Shown here one piece after another: positions 5,988 through 12,487 of a stretch of 12,487 nucleotides of DNA (its first letter is position 1; every line of letters starts with the position of its first letter). The stretch covers positions 1 to 12,487 of the forward strand of contig CANMHZ010000014.1 of the NCBI GenBank assembly GCA_947497635.1. Direction: 5' to 3'. The notes below the pieces were generated by a model, which was not told the origin of the DNA, searched no databases, and was given only the letters and a program-made list of their open reading frames with translations. This DNA is from Helicobacteraceae bacterium. GTDB taxonomy: Bacteria; Campylobacterota; Campylobacteria; Campylobacterales; Sulfurimonadaceae. The position numbers and the translations under genes were made by a program.

Positions 5988-7472
5988 ATGTCTGTCATTT
6001 GGGAAGCACTCAATAATGTCAATACTCTCACCCTTGCTTTACTCCTTTTATCGTTAGGTATCGCTCTTTTTTATGAGATGATTAACGGTTTTCACGATAC
6101 CGCAAATTCGGTAGCTATGATCATTTACACCAACTCTATGGAAGCGAAATACTCGGTCATTATGTCGGGTGTTATGAATTTCCTAGGGGTTATTATGGGT
6201 GGTATCGGCGTTGCCTACGTCATCGTCCACTTATTGCCGCTGGATATTATGGTGGCTTCCAATCAGAATGCGACGTTAGTGATGATCTATTCTCTACTAA
6301 TTTCTGCCGTCATTTGGAATTTCGGAACATGGTATTTCGGTTTACCCGTTTCCAGTTCCCATTCCCTTATCGGGTCTCTTATTGGCGTTAGCACCGTGTT
6401 TGGTGTTATGCACGGTTTTGAGTTTTCCCAAAGCGTCAATTGGAAAGCCTTATATGGTGTATTAACCGCATTGGCTCTCTCTCCTCTTTTGGGATTTGGA
6501 TTTGCCTATTTACTCATGAAAGCGACGAAAAAATTTGTTTCTAATCCAAAATATTTCAAAACGCCCGACAGCGAGTCAAAACGAAAACGCCCCAACTTCT
6601 GGATGCGCACAGGGATTATTGCGACGGGTGCAGGGGTAAGTTTCGCCCATGGCTCGAATGATGGTCAAAAAGGGATCGGTATTATTATGATTATCCTGAT
6701 TGGAATATTGCCAACTTATTACGCCCTTGATATGAATTCACACGAATATAAAATCAAGCAAACACGTGACAGTGCCGCAAATTTAGCAAAATTTTATGCT
6801 GAGAATAACGAAAGTCTCACCAAGCTCGTGAGTGAAAAACATCTCATCAGTGCCCTGAAAACAAAAAATACAATTGCAGAGTGTAATGTTAACCAAGTGT
6901 ATGAGACAACCTCTTTGATTGCTACCAAGCTTGATGGAATCAAATCGTATTCACAGCTTTCACCTCAAGATAGCTGGCGCGTTCATACGGCTATCTTGTG
7001 CTCAGACAACTTCTTTGGTCAAGTTGAAAAAACGTACTTGCTAACAGATAAGGATAAATCTGATTACATCTCAGCTCAACGAAAAATATTAGTGTCAGCA
7101 ACCGAATATGTCCCTACTTGGGTCATTATGGCGGTTGCGTTTGCGCTGAGTATTGGGACGATGATAGGGTATAAAAGAATCGTCATTACCATTGGTGAAA
7201 AAATCGGATCTCAACCGATTAACTATATGCAAGCTACCGTGGCACAAGCGATGGCAATGATGACAATTCTTTTAGCGAACTTTGCCCATGCTCCCGTTAG
7301 TACAACACATATCGTCTCCAGCGCCGTGGCAGGCTCGATGGTTGCAGAACCTGAGGGCGGGGTGCAAAGAAGCATGGTGAAAACAATTTTGCTCTCATGG
7401 CTTTTCACTTTGCCAGTCACTGCTGTACTGAGTGCCACGATTTATTACTGTCTCAGTTTTATCGCAAAATAG
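5988..7472 (+). CDS. pit: Low-affinity inorganic phosphate permease, Pit family (PiT, PitA-like)
   Basis: 494 residues, close to E. coli PitA in length and layout. Members carry neutral metal-phosphate complexes with protons across the inner membrane. ATG at 5988 has AGGA at 5977-5980. The duplicated PiT signatures are clear: GFHDTANSVA at 34-43 and HGSNDGQKGIG at 221-231. The paired PVSS/TTH motifs are also present: PVSSSHSLIG at 120-129 and APVSTTHIVSS at 435-445. Roughly ten membrane segments are split by a soluble loop at about 247-375, as in PitA/PitB; the GTMIGYKR…IGEKIG stretch at 390-407 is also PitA-like. The soluble loop is the least conserved part. The upstream Pho-box-like array suggests control with pstCAB, although in several bacteria Pit genes respond to PhoB oppositely to Pst. 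No PhoU/DUF47 (Pit accessory) gene is adjacent. Confidence 0.93.
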   Translation: MSVIWEALNNVNTLTLALLLLSLGIALFYEMINGFHDTANSVAMIIYTNSMEAKYSVIMSGVMNFLGVIMGGIGVAYVIVHLLPLDIMVASNQNATLVMIYSLLISAVIWNFGTWYFGLPVSSSHSLIGSLIGVSTVFGVMHGFEFSQSVNWKALYGVLTALALSPLLGFGFAYLLMKATKKFVSNPKYFKTPDSESKRKRPNFWMRTGIIATGAGVSFAHGSNDGQKGIGIIMIILIGILPTYYALDMNSHEYKIKQTRDSAANLAKFYAENNESLTKLVSEKHLISALKTKNTIAECNVNQVYETTSLIATKLDGIKSYSQLSPQDSWRVHTAILCSDNFFGQVEKTYLLTDKDKSDYISAQRKILVSATEYVPTWVIMAVAFALSIGTMIGYKRIVITIGEKIGSQPINYMQATVAQAMAMMTILLANFAHAPVSTTHIVSSAVAGSMVAEPEGGVQRSMVKTILLSWLFTLPVTAVLSATIYYCLSFIAK

Positions 7473-7491
7473 AATTGTTTCCAATAAATGC

Positions 7492-7497
7492 TACAAT
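7492..7497 (+). promoter_or_regulatory. Possible -10 element of the PLDc_N/SHOCT gene
   Basis: TACAAT lies 30 bp before the chosen ATG at 7527, with no convincing -35. If used, transcription would start after the alternative upstream ATG at 7488, supporting the shorter protein. Confidence 0.3.
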
Positions 7498-7526
7498 CTC
7501 TTTTAATTAAGAGCGAGGCGGGATTT

Positions 7527-7859
7527 ATGGAGTATTCGATTATGATGTTTGGAATGGTGGGATTACTGATCGGTATTGCTATCTTTGCACTGTGGATATG
7601 GGCATTAGTCGATATTATCCGTTGTGATTTTAAAGACATCGGTATTAAGATCGTGTGGTTTTTACTGGTCTTTTTTATCCCGTTCCTTGGATTTATTTTG
7701 TACGCCATTCTCGGAACCTCCACAAAAATCCCTCAAAACACGATAAATGCAAACCAAAAATACAATGATCTGGAACGGATCAAACAGCTGTACGACAGCG
7801 GTACTCTCACCGAAGCGGAGTTTGAAGCCGAAAAGCAAAAGATTATAAGCCGAGATTAA
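7527..7859 (+). CDS. Small membrane protein with PLDc_N-like domain and SHOCT motif
   Basis: 110 residues from the ATG at 7527, chosen because AGGCGGGA at 7516-7523 lies just before it. An in-frame ATG at 7488 would add 13 residues but has no RBS. Two hydrophobic segments at about 6-29 and 40-63, with the pattern IWALVDIIRCDF … FFIPFLGFILYAILG, match the PLDc_N module, a two-helix membrane anchor. Residues about 80-107 (DLERIKQLYDSGTLTEAEFE) are a SHOCT motif, a short C-terminal helix pair thought to mediate oligomerisation. No phospholipase D catalytic domain is present. Cellular role unknown. The gene follows pit by 54 bp and could be read from it. Its stop overlaps the convergent stop of the next operon by 4 bp. 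Confidence 0.75.
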   Translation: MEYSIMMFGMVGLLIGIAIFALWIWALVDIIRCDFKDIGIKIVWFLLVFFIPFLGFILYAILGTSTKIPQNTINANQKYNDLERIKQLYDSGTLTEAEFEAEKQKIISRD

Positions 7860-9124
7860 GGCTCAAAACTAAATCTCGTCCCCGTCGTAAGAACATTGCG
7901 ATACAGTTTAGCAGCGGTTACCAGATTAAAAAGCAATAACGAGAATAGCGCGACACCACTAAGACCCGAAGCGATTAACAGCAGTGGGATGAAGGGGGAG
8001 AGAATCGCTGTTGAAGCGGTGACTCCAAAAAGCCAAAAGCTCATTTTGAGACGTTTAGCTGGGATAATGTTTGACATAATGGGAGTCTCCATATATCCTG
8101 CGGCATTGAGATGAAACCACACCAAGAAGGGGACGATTTTCCCCATCATCCCCAAAATAATCGAGAGAGCAAAGAGGGCAAACGCAATCAGGCTCATCAT
8201 TTCTAACGGCTCATAATGACTCACCATCGAAGCACCATACGAGAGCAGTGAAATCATCAACAACCCCATCCCCATCATCCAAAACCAGATACTCACATCA
8301 CTCACACGCCGTTTTCGACTGCGTAATCGCTTCATCGTTGTTGTCACGAATCCCACCAAGAGCAACGCCATAAAAACATCAAACACCCAAGCAAATGGCA
8401 ACGCCGCGAAGAGCCAAATCACTTTGAGAAAAAGAGAGGCTCCTAGAATGCGTTTGACATTTTGTTTACACCAATTGCTATACGAAGCGGTGACATAAAA
8501 CATTTCAACAACTTGAAAAGCAACATAGATGATAAGAGCGGCAATCCAACCGATGAGACCGATAGAGTAATGAGACGCTTTGATCGCGGCGTGGGTATCA
8601 CCGAAACTTACATTTGCATAGGAACTTGCCATCACGACCCCTAATATTGCGGTAATCAGGAGTGAAAAAATGGCAAAGCGCATCCCTTTAAGGGTATTGT
8701 GAGACATCTTTGCGATGAGTAAGGGAAGGAGAATTTGGGCGAAATAGACGATGCCACTACCCAATAAGACCGCCGCAATAATAAAAAGTTCAGGAAATTG
8801 AAACATAAAGGCACTGGCTAACGCAAGAATCCCCAACACGAGAAGCGAATGAATAATAAAAGAGTTTCCCAACGGTGAGGGGATGGGTGCACCTCCTAAA
8901 ACACTTTGCATCTGAAACAGCGCACCAATCATCCCCATACTAATCATCCCCAAAAAGAGAAGATGGATACTAGCTAGGGAAAAGGGATGATTGGGGGTAA
9001 GAATTTCGGTGGGAAAAAAGATCATAAGGAGACTAAGGATCAATCCAAAAACAGGGAGAGTGAGGAAGAAACGAAGTACCACCGAAATAGGAGGTGCTTG
9101 ATTCAGAGAGAGACCCTCAAACAT
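7856..9124 (-). CDS. Polytopic membrane protein, NnrS-/heme-copper-oxidase-I-like
   Basis: 422 residues with about 12 hydrophobic segments spread over the whole length and almost no soluble domain. RBS GGAG lies 7 bp before the ATG, inside the end of the DUF2249 gene (8-bp overlap). Several His sit in or next to membrane helices: His54 (ASIHLLFLGM), His92 (IHSLLVLG), His185 (ASHYSIGLIGW), His303 and His338 (VWFHLNAAGY). This recalls NnrS and heme-copper oxidase subunit I relatives, where intramembrane His bind heme or metal. I cannot confirm the family by eye, so heme binding is an inference. A charged loop (KRLRSRKRR, 265-273) marks a cytoplasmic turn between halves. Co-translation with a hemerythrin-like protein and a DUF2249 protein points to O2, NO or redox chemistry. 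It is the last gene of the operon. Confidence 0.65.
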   Translation of the reverse strand: MFEGLSLNQAPPISVVLRFFLTLPVFGLILSLLMIFFPTEILTPNHPFSLASIHLLFLGMISMGMIGALFQMQSVLGGAPIPSPLGNSFIIHSLLVLGILALASAFMFQFPELFIIAAVLLGSGIVYFAQILLPLLIAKMSHNTLKGMRFAIFSLLITAILGVVMASSYANVSFGDTHAAIKASHYSIGLIGWIAALIIYVAFQVVEMFYVTASYSNWCKQNVKRILGASLFLKVIWLFAALPFAWVFDVFMALLLVGFVTTTMKRLRSRKRRVSDVSIWFWMMGMGLLMISLLSYGASMVSHYEPLEMMSLIAFALFALSIILGMMGKIVPFLVWFHLNAAGYMETPIMSNIIPAKRLKMSFWLFGVTASTAILSPFIPLLLIASGLSGVALFSLLLFNLVTAAKLYRNVLTTGTRFSFEP

Positions 9125-9359
9125 GGCATTGCTCCAAGTTTACATTGGAATCATGGGTGATAAAGATATGCCAGAGATTCTCATCCACATGCACCGAACG
9201 ATAAAAGCCGCCATTTTTCGTAATTATTTCAAAAAGAGGAGTTGGTTCACGTCGGTGAATCATTAAAAGCACTTCACTGCCACTAAGCTTTTTAAACGCA
9301 TCCACCGTCATTTCCAACGGTAAAGGATGATCGAATTCCCGTACATCTAGCAACTTCAT
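9117..9359 (-). CDS. DUF2249 (TusA-like fold) protein
   Basis: 80 residues. The N-terminal LLDVREFDHPLPLEMTVDAF and the central SGSEVLLMIHRREPTPLFEI match the DUF2249 pattern, a small α/β family related in fold to TusA/SirA. Members often neighbour hemerythrin-like, NnrS or denitrification/NO-response genes; biochemical role not established. The start is fixed by a 4-bp ATGA overlap with the hemerythrin gene, and the end overlaps the membrane-protein gene by 8 bp, so the three are translationally coupled. The sulfur-carrying Cys of TusA is not present: position 4-8 reads LDVRE, and the only Cys is near the C-terminus (NLEQCHV). Sulfur transfer of the TusA kind is therefore unlikely. Confidence 0.78.
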   Translation of the reverse strand: MKLLDVREFDHPLPLEMTVDAFKKLSGSEVLLMIHRREPTPLFEIITKNGGFYRSVHVDENLWHIFITHDSNVNLEQCHV

Positions 9360-9790
9360 TTGGGCATCTCTTTGAGCGTTTGTATCATCAACTCACCATC
9401 ACCACCGAGGGCACGATCAATCATCGGATAGAGCATCTGTTCCTCTTTCATATTGTGTTGTTGAAGCATAATCATCATCGACTCCCCTTGTCCGAAAAAG
9501 TCATCATAGTTATCTTCATTCAAAGATCGGAGCATTGATTCCAAAAGGGCACGTAACTGCTGATGCTCATACCGCATCATCTGAGTAGGTCCCCCCATCA
9601 TCCCCGTCCGTTTTTCAAACGTAATAAAAAGCTCTTTCTCCTCCATATCAAAATGGTGATTGGTAGCATGATAAAACTCACCGAAAAGTTTTTTGGCTTC
9701 ATCGACTTTTTTGTCCGCAAGGGCATTTTCAGCCTCCGTATATAGATGATCGCACGCACGGTGATCGTCTCTCATAAATTCTAAAATCAT
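9356..9790 (-). CDS. Hemerythrin-like HHE-domain protein
   Basis: 144 residues from the ATG at 9790, chosen because GGAG lies about 9 bp before it. An upstream in-frame ATG at 9805 adds 5 residues but has a poor RBS. A four-helix bundle with di-iron ligand candidates, numbered from the shorter start: His10 (DDHRACDH), His45/His46 with Glu50/51 (HHFDMEEKE), His76 (RYEHQQL), and His112 with Glu116 (QHNMKEEQ). This is the standard HHE pattern for binding O2, NO or iron in the cytoplasm. The protein is Met-rich, notably GMMGG and MMIMLQQ. First gene of a three-gene overlapping operon with a DUF2249 protein and a polytopic membrane protein. The ligand set looks complete; the actual ligand is not deducible. 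Confidence 0.85.
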   Translation of the reverse strand: MILEFMRDDHRACDHLYTEAENALADKKVDEAKKLFGEFYHATNHHFDMEEKELFITFEKRTGMMGGPTQMMRYEHQQLRALLESMLRSLNEDNYDDFFGQGESMMIMLQQHNMKEEQMLYPMIDRALGGDGELMIQTLKEMPK

Positions 9791-9834
9791 AGTAATCTTC
9801 TCCATCTTTTTGTGAGAGTATAGCGTTTACAAGA

Positions 9835-9840
9835 ATTATA
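9835..9840 (-). promoter_or_regulatory. Possible -10 element of the hemerythrin operon
   Basis: On the minus strand, TATAAT lies 44 bp before the chosen hemerythrin start. No good -35 at normal spacing. It faces away from the HDOD operon in the 176-bp divergent gap. Confidence 0.4.
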
Positions 9841-9909
9841 TACATTGACGGAAATCAAGATTTTAGTTGGAAGACGTTCCTATTTGCTAAGAACCACCAA
9901 TTTTTATGC

Positions 9910-9915
9910 TAGAAT
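9910..9915 (+). promoter_or_regulatory. Possible -10 element of the HDOD–che operon
   Basis: TAGAAT lies 51 bp before the HDOD start. The best -35 candidate, TTGCTA at 9884-9889, is 20 bp away, which is long. Otherwise the divergent gap 9791-9966 shows nothing I can name. Confidence 0.35.
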
Positions 9916-9966
9916 ATCCGCAAGACATATTGACTTAAAAAATTTTAGCCTTATGGAGGAAAAATT

Positions 9967-10782
9967 ATGGAAACTCTATCCACTCGCGCTCAACACGTAA
10001 GTGCGTTACCACCGATGCCTGACAGTATCATAAAAATCCAAAAAATTTCAAATGATCCGATGAGCTCGTTAAGAGATCTTGCGTTGATTATTCAACAAGA
10101 TCCTATGCTAACTGCTAATATTTTAAAACTTGTCAACTCCCCTATTTATGCACTGAAAGAGCACGTCAATAGTGTTCAGCAAGCTATTAGTATGTTTGGT
10201 ATTTCTAGCATTGTAGGTTTTGCTATAGCAAATGCAATTGAACATACTTTGGCGGTCGATTTATCTCCTTATGGTATTGCTCCTAGTAAATTTTTAAGTG
10301 TTGCCCAGACGCAAAACGCTCTCGCATTTCACTGGATTAATGGGCTTGATTCCCAAAGTGCCAATATATTACTCACTTCCTCTTTTTTAATGGAAATGGG
10401 ATCGCTACTCATTTCTGATTATATTATAAAAGAAAAATTAACAGCAAAATTTCATGCTGCTCTCTTAGGAACAGATTCTTTAGATACGATCGAAACTAAT
10501 GTCTGTGGCTTCAATCATCAATCCGTCGGAGCTACAATGTTTGAAACGTGGGATTTTGATGATAGAATTGTTCAAGCTATTCGACGTTGTTCGGATACAT
10601 CAAGAAGTTCTTTAGATGCAATCAGTTCACGTCTTGCCGTTATTTCTACGGCCGTCAATCTTAAAGATCAATTTACAGAGCAGTCAGTCGCATCTGCTAT
10701 TGAATTAGCCAACACATTAGGGCTAGACGGCGAGTCTTTCAAAGAAATTGTCAATCTTGTCAATAATTCAAGTCGTAGCTAA
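9967..10782 (+). CDS. HDOD-domain signalling protein
   Basis: 271 residues, essentially one HDOD domain. This is a catalytically inactive relative of HD phosphohydrolases found in bacterial signal transduction, probably a protein-interaction scaffold. The start is firm: GGAGGA at 9955-9960. Diagnostic segments are LPPMPD at 14-19 and IIQQDPMLTANILKLVNSPIY at 41-60, followed by a helix with SVQQAISMFGI (69-79), as in HDOD proteins. The metal-binding HD doublet is absent where HD-GYP enzymes have it, as expected. A later NHQSVGATMFETWDF stretch (about 184-198) is the usual second-half motif. It leads an operon with CheY, STAS and CheA genes (29 bp to CheY), so it likely acts as output or modulator of that pathway. 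Confidence 0.88.
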   Translation: METLSTRAQHVSALPPMPDSIIKIQKISNDPMSSLRDLALIIQQDPMLTANILKLVNSPIYALKEHVNSVQQAISMFGISSIVGFAIANAIEHTLAVDLSPYGIAPSKFLSVAQTQNALAFHWINGLDSQSANILLTSSFLMEMGSLLISDYIIKEKLTAKFHAALLGTDSLDTIETNVCGFNHQSVGATMFETWDFDDRIVQAIRRCSDTSRSSLDAISSRLAVISTAVNLKDQFTEQSVASAIELANTLGLDGESFKEIVNLVNNSSRS

Positions 10783-10811
10783 TCTGTATAGAATATAAAA
10801 AAGGGGTTAAT

Positions 10812-11174
10812 ATGGCAACAATTTTAGTAGTTGATGATGCGAGTTTGATTCGAATGGTCGCACAAAGAGCGGTTCTGGAGGCGGGACATGAAGTCATTCT
10901 TGCCGAAAACGGAGCCAAAGGAGTAGAAGCCTTCAAAAATAATGCAGTAGATTTTATTTTTAGTGACATCAATATGCCTGTTATGGGTGGTTTTGACATG
11001 ATTCGTGAGATCAAGAAACTTCCGGGGGGAGCTTATATTCCTATTGTTATGCTAACAACTGAGAATAATGACGAACTCAAAAATCTTGGACGTGAGCTTG
11101 GTGTTAAAGCTTGGTTACTCAAACCTTTTAACAAGGAAAAATTTCTTCTTGTTCTTAAAAAATTAAGCCGATAA
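10812..11174 (+). CDS. cheY: CheY-like single-domain response regulator
   Basis: 120 residues, a lone receiver domain with no output domain. AGGGG precedes the ATG. The conserved set is complete: acidic pair Asp8/Asp9, phospho-acceptor Asp52 (FIFSDINMPVMGG), switch Thr82 or 83 (IVMLTTENN), and Lys104 in the LLKPFN motif. Trp101 stands near the switch aromatic position of CheY (Tyr106 in E. coli), an uncommon choice. The likely donor is the CheA encoded two genes downstream. Output could be the flagellar motor, another appendage, or a non-motility pathway; its cluster with HDOD and STAS genes makes it uncertain that this is the main motor CheY. Confidence 0.9.
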   Translation: MATILVVDDASLIRMVAQRAVLEAGHEVILAENGAKGVEAFKNNAVDFIFSDINMPVMGGFDMIREIKKLPGGAYIPIVMLTTENNDELKNLGRELGVKAWLLKPFNKEKFLLVLKKLSR

Positions 11175-11178
11175 ACAC

Positions 11179-11454
11179 ATGAAACTTCCTTTTCAAGGAC
11201 TAACCATTCAAGAAGTCGAAGAGGTACAAAAATCTTTATTGATTTGGCTCTCTGAGAAAGAGCCTGATGAGATACTGGATCTTTCTCGTATTGAACGTAT
11301 TGATATGTGTGGGATTCAGCTTCTCCTTTCTCTTCAAAACTCACTTCATGAACAGGGAGAACCTCTTTTGTTGTCAGGTCTTTGTGAATTTCTTCGTCAA
11401 TCAATAGAATTGAGTGGTTGCGCACCACTACTTTTGGAGTCTTCTCATGGATGA
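11179..11454 (+). CDS. STAS-domain protein in the che cluster
   Basis: 91 residues, a single STAS domain. The core EILDLSRIERIDMCGIQLLLSLQNSL (32-56) matches the β-strand/helix around the phosphorylation site of anti-sigma-antagonist-like STAS proteins. Where SpoIIAA-type proteins have D-S-S-G with a phosphorylated Ser, this one has Asp42-Met43-Cys44-Gly45, so that regulation should be absent. GEPLLLSGLCEFLRQSIELSG is the usual C-terminal half. The gene begins 4 bp after the cheY stop with no clear RBS and overlaps cheA by 8 bp, so it is translationally coupled to both. It probably acts as a binding module for the kinase or the HDOD protein, but the partner is unknown. Confidence 0.8.
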   Translation: MKLPFQGLTIQEVEEVQKSLLIWLSEKEPDEILDLSRIERIDMCGIQLLLSLQNSLHEQGEPLLLSGLCEFLRQSIELSGCAPLLLESSHG

Positions 11455-12487
11455 AGAATTAGAATATTTTTGCGAAGATGCCAAAGATCAGCTTGGGTTT
11501 ATGGAACAGGCACTTATGGATGTGGTAGAAAATGGGGTTGATGATGAAGCTATAGGGGCGATTTTTCGCGCAATGCACACGATCAAAGGGACAGCAGGAA
11601 TGTTTGACTTTGATGCCATTGTCTCCTTTACTCATATTGCTGAAAATCTCTTGGACTCAGTTCGACAAAAAAAGATTACACTCACAGAAGAGATGCTAGA
11701 GCTCCTTCTTGCAGTAAAAGATCATGTCGAAACTCTTATTGCCTCGGCAATTGCCAAAACTCCCCTCACGCAAGAGATACTCGATCATGATGCCCTCTTG
11801 CGAAATTCTCTGCTCGAAGCACTAAGTGTCCCTTCCACTCAAAGTAGTGATAGCACTATTACGCCATCTATCACGCCCCATGAAGAAGAAAAAGAAGGGG
11901 TTTGGCATCTTTCTCTTCGACTTAAAAAAGAGTTCTTTAAAACAGGGATGGATCTTCTTTCAATTTTTGAGTTTTTTGGCTCAATGGGGGAGATTATTAC
12001 TATTCTCCCTATCACCCAATCCATTCCTACCCTTGAGGAACTTAAACCTCTTCATCCTTATATTGGTTTTGAAATCTTTTTTCTTTCCTCCGCCTCCAAG
12101 ATAGAAATTGAAGAGATTTTTGAGTTTGTGGAGGAAGATATTGATCTTATTATCCTCTCTTCTGATGATTCCAACGCTCTAAAACAGCTTATTCAACAAC
12201 GTCCTGAGATTGCCGCTGTTTTACATGAGGCATCCTTATATGACCAAACGCTTCACTCAGAAAATGTGCAACCAATAATCGAGTCTCCAATCATTGCCCC
12301 TCCCGTTATAAAAGCTCCTGCCGTATCAACACTAATTTCTCCACCTATCGAAAATAATGAAGAGGCTATTAAACATCTCGCTCCAAAAAGTACCTTTTTA
12401 CGGGTTGATTTTCAAAAAATTGATCTTTTAATCAATCAAGTCAGCGAAATGGTGATAGCCAATGCAAAAATTGCAAAATTAGCTGAA
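11447..12487 (+). CDS. cheA: Chemotaxis-type histidine kinase CheA, N-terminal part (3'-truncated by the window)
   Basis: The frame runs open from the ATG at 11447 to the last base (347 codons). GGAG at 11436-11439 gives the RBS, and the start overlaps the STAS stop by 8 bp. Residues 1-105 are an HPt (P1) domain with the phospho-accepting His44 in AMHTIKGTAG. Residues about 150-245 (WHLSLRLKKEFFKTGMDLLSIFEFF … EIEEIFEFVEEDI) form the α/β middle domain found in many non-enteric CheA proteins in place of an obvious classical P2. A Pro-rich linker at about 265-312 follows. From about residue 319 (FLRVDFQKIDLLINQVSEMVIANAKI) begins the P3 dimerisation helix. The ATPase (P4) and CheW-like (P5) domains would lie beyond the window, so a C-terminal receiver fusion as in Campylobacter CheA cannot be checked. 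Confidence 0.93.
   Translation, partial: MDEELEYFCEDAKDQLGFMEQALMDVVENGVDDEAIGAIFRAMHTIKGTAGMFDFDAIVSFTHIAENLLDSVRQKKITLTEEMLELLLAVKDHVETLIASAIAKTPLTQEILDHDALLRNSLLEALSVPSTQSSDSTITPSITPHEEEKEGVWHLSLRLKKEFFKTGMDLLSIFEFFGSMGEIITILPITQSIPTLEELKPLHPYIGFEIFFLSSASKIEIEEIFEFVEEDIDLIILSSDDSNALKQLIQQRPEIAAVLHEASLYDQTLHSENVQPIIESPIIAPPVIKAPAVSTLISPPIENNEEAIKHLAPKSTFLRVDFQKIDLLINQVSEMVIANAKIAKLAE

Noticed and set aside
7488..7526. Upstream ATG for the PLDc_N/SHOCT gene
   Set aside because: No ribosome binding site before it, while a strong one precedes the ATG at 7527, and a -10-like TACAAT overlaps the region just after it.
9791..9805. Longer hemerythrin start at 9805
   Set aside because: Only A-rich sequence precedes it; the GGAG that would serve the ATG at 9790 lies inside these extra codons.
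9869..9880. GGAA…TTCC inverted repeat in the divergent promoter gap as an operator
   Set aside because: The arms are only 4 bp with an asymmetric centre, which is expected by chance.
11826..12104. 92-codon plus-strand open frame rich in Lys, Phe and Pro
   Set aside because: It lies wholly inside cheA in another frame; cheA's HPt and P3 motifs fix the true frame.

Overview
The window looks like chromosomal DNA of a moderately AT-rich Gram-negative bacterium. It encodes Sec-type secreted proteins and a β-barrel ending in Phe, which imply an outer membrane. The mixture of PstCAB/Pit, hemerythrin–DUF2249 and an HDOD/CheY/STAS/CheA cluster suggests a free-living Campylobacterota of the Sulfurimonas/Sulfuricurvum kind. 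That placement is recalled protein style only; no search was run.

Region 1 (1–3316) is visibly more AT-rich than the rest. It holds the 3' part of a caspase-fold (peptidase C14-like) protein with a possible AMIN-like C-terminus, then two secreted proteins. The first is a 485-residue protein of unknown function and the second a 221-residue outer-membrane β-barrel. The two share an almost identical ~138-bp block (possible -10 element, RBS, GTG start, signal peptide, first mature residues) and are unrelated after it. A perfect 10-bp inverted repeat closes the region.

Region 2 (3329–7472) is a phosphate uptake block: pstC-pstA-pstB as a tight operon, then a Pit-type phosphate permease. pstS, phoU and the PhoR/PhoB pair are absent. 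Upstream of pstC and of pit lie runs of three and four heptamers, consensus (C/T)(C/T)GTAA(C/T), at an exact 11-bp period. This is the geometry of a PhoB-type Pho box, so both units probably belong to one phosphate-starvation regulon.

Region 3 (7527–9790) has a small PLDc_N/SHOCT membrane protein on the plus strand. Its stop codon overlaps that of a convergent minus-strand operon of three overlapping genes: a hemerythrin-like protein, a DUF2249 protein and a polytopic membrane protein with several intramembrane histidines. I infer an O2/NO- or redox-related unit.

Region 4 (9967–12487) is a plus-strand signalling operon: HDOD protein, single-domain CheY, STAS protein and the first 347 codons of a CheA kinase that runs off the window. 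The STAS protein lacks the usual phospho-acceptor Ser/Thr, and the CheA middle domain is not obviously the classical CheY-binding P2.

I saw no tRNA, rRNA, CRISPR array, transposase or integrase. The one gene-free stretch longer than 100 bp besides 2515–2615 and 3282–3390 is 9791–9966, which carries the divergent promoters of regions 3 and 4.
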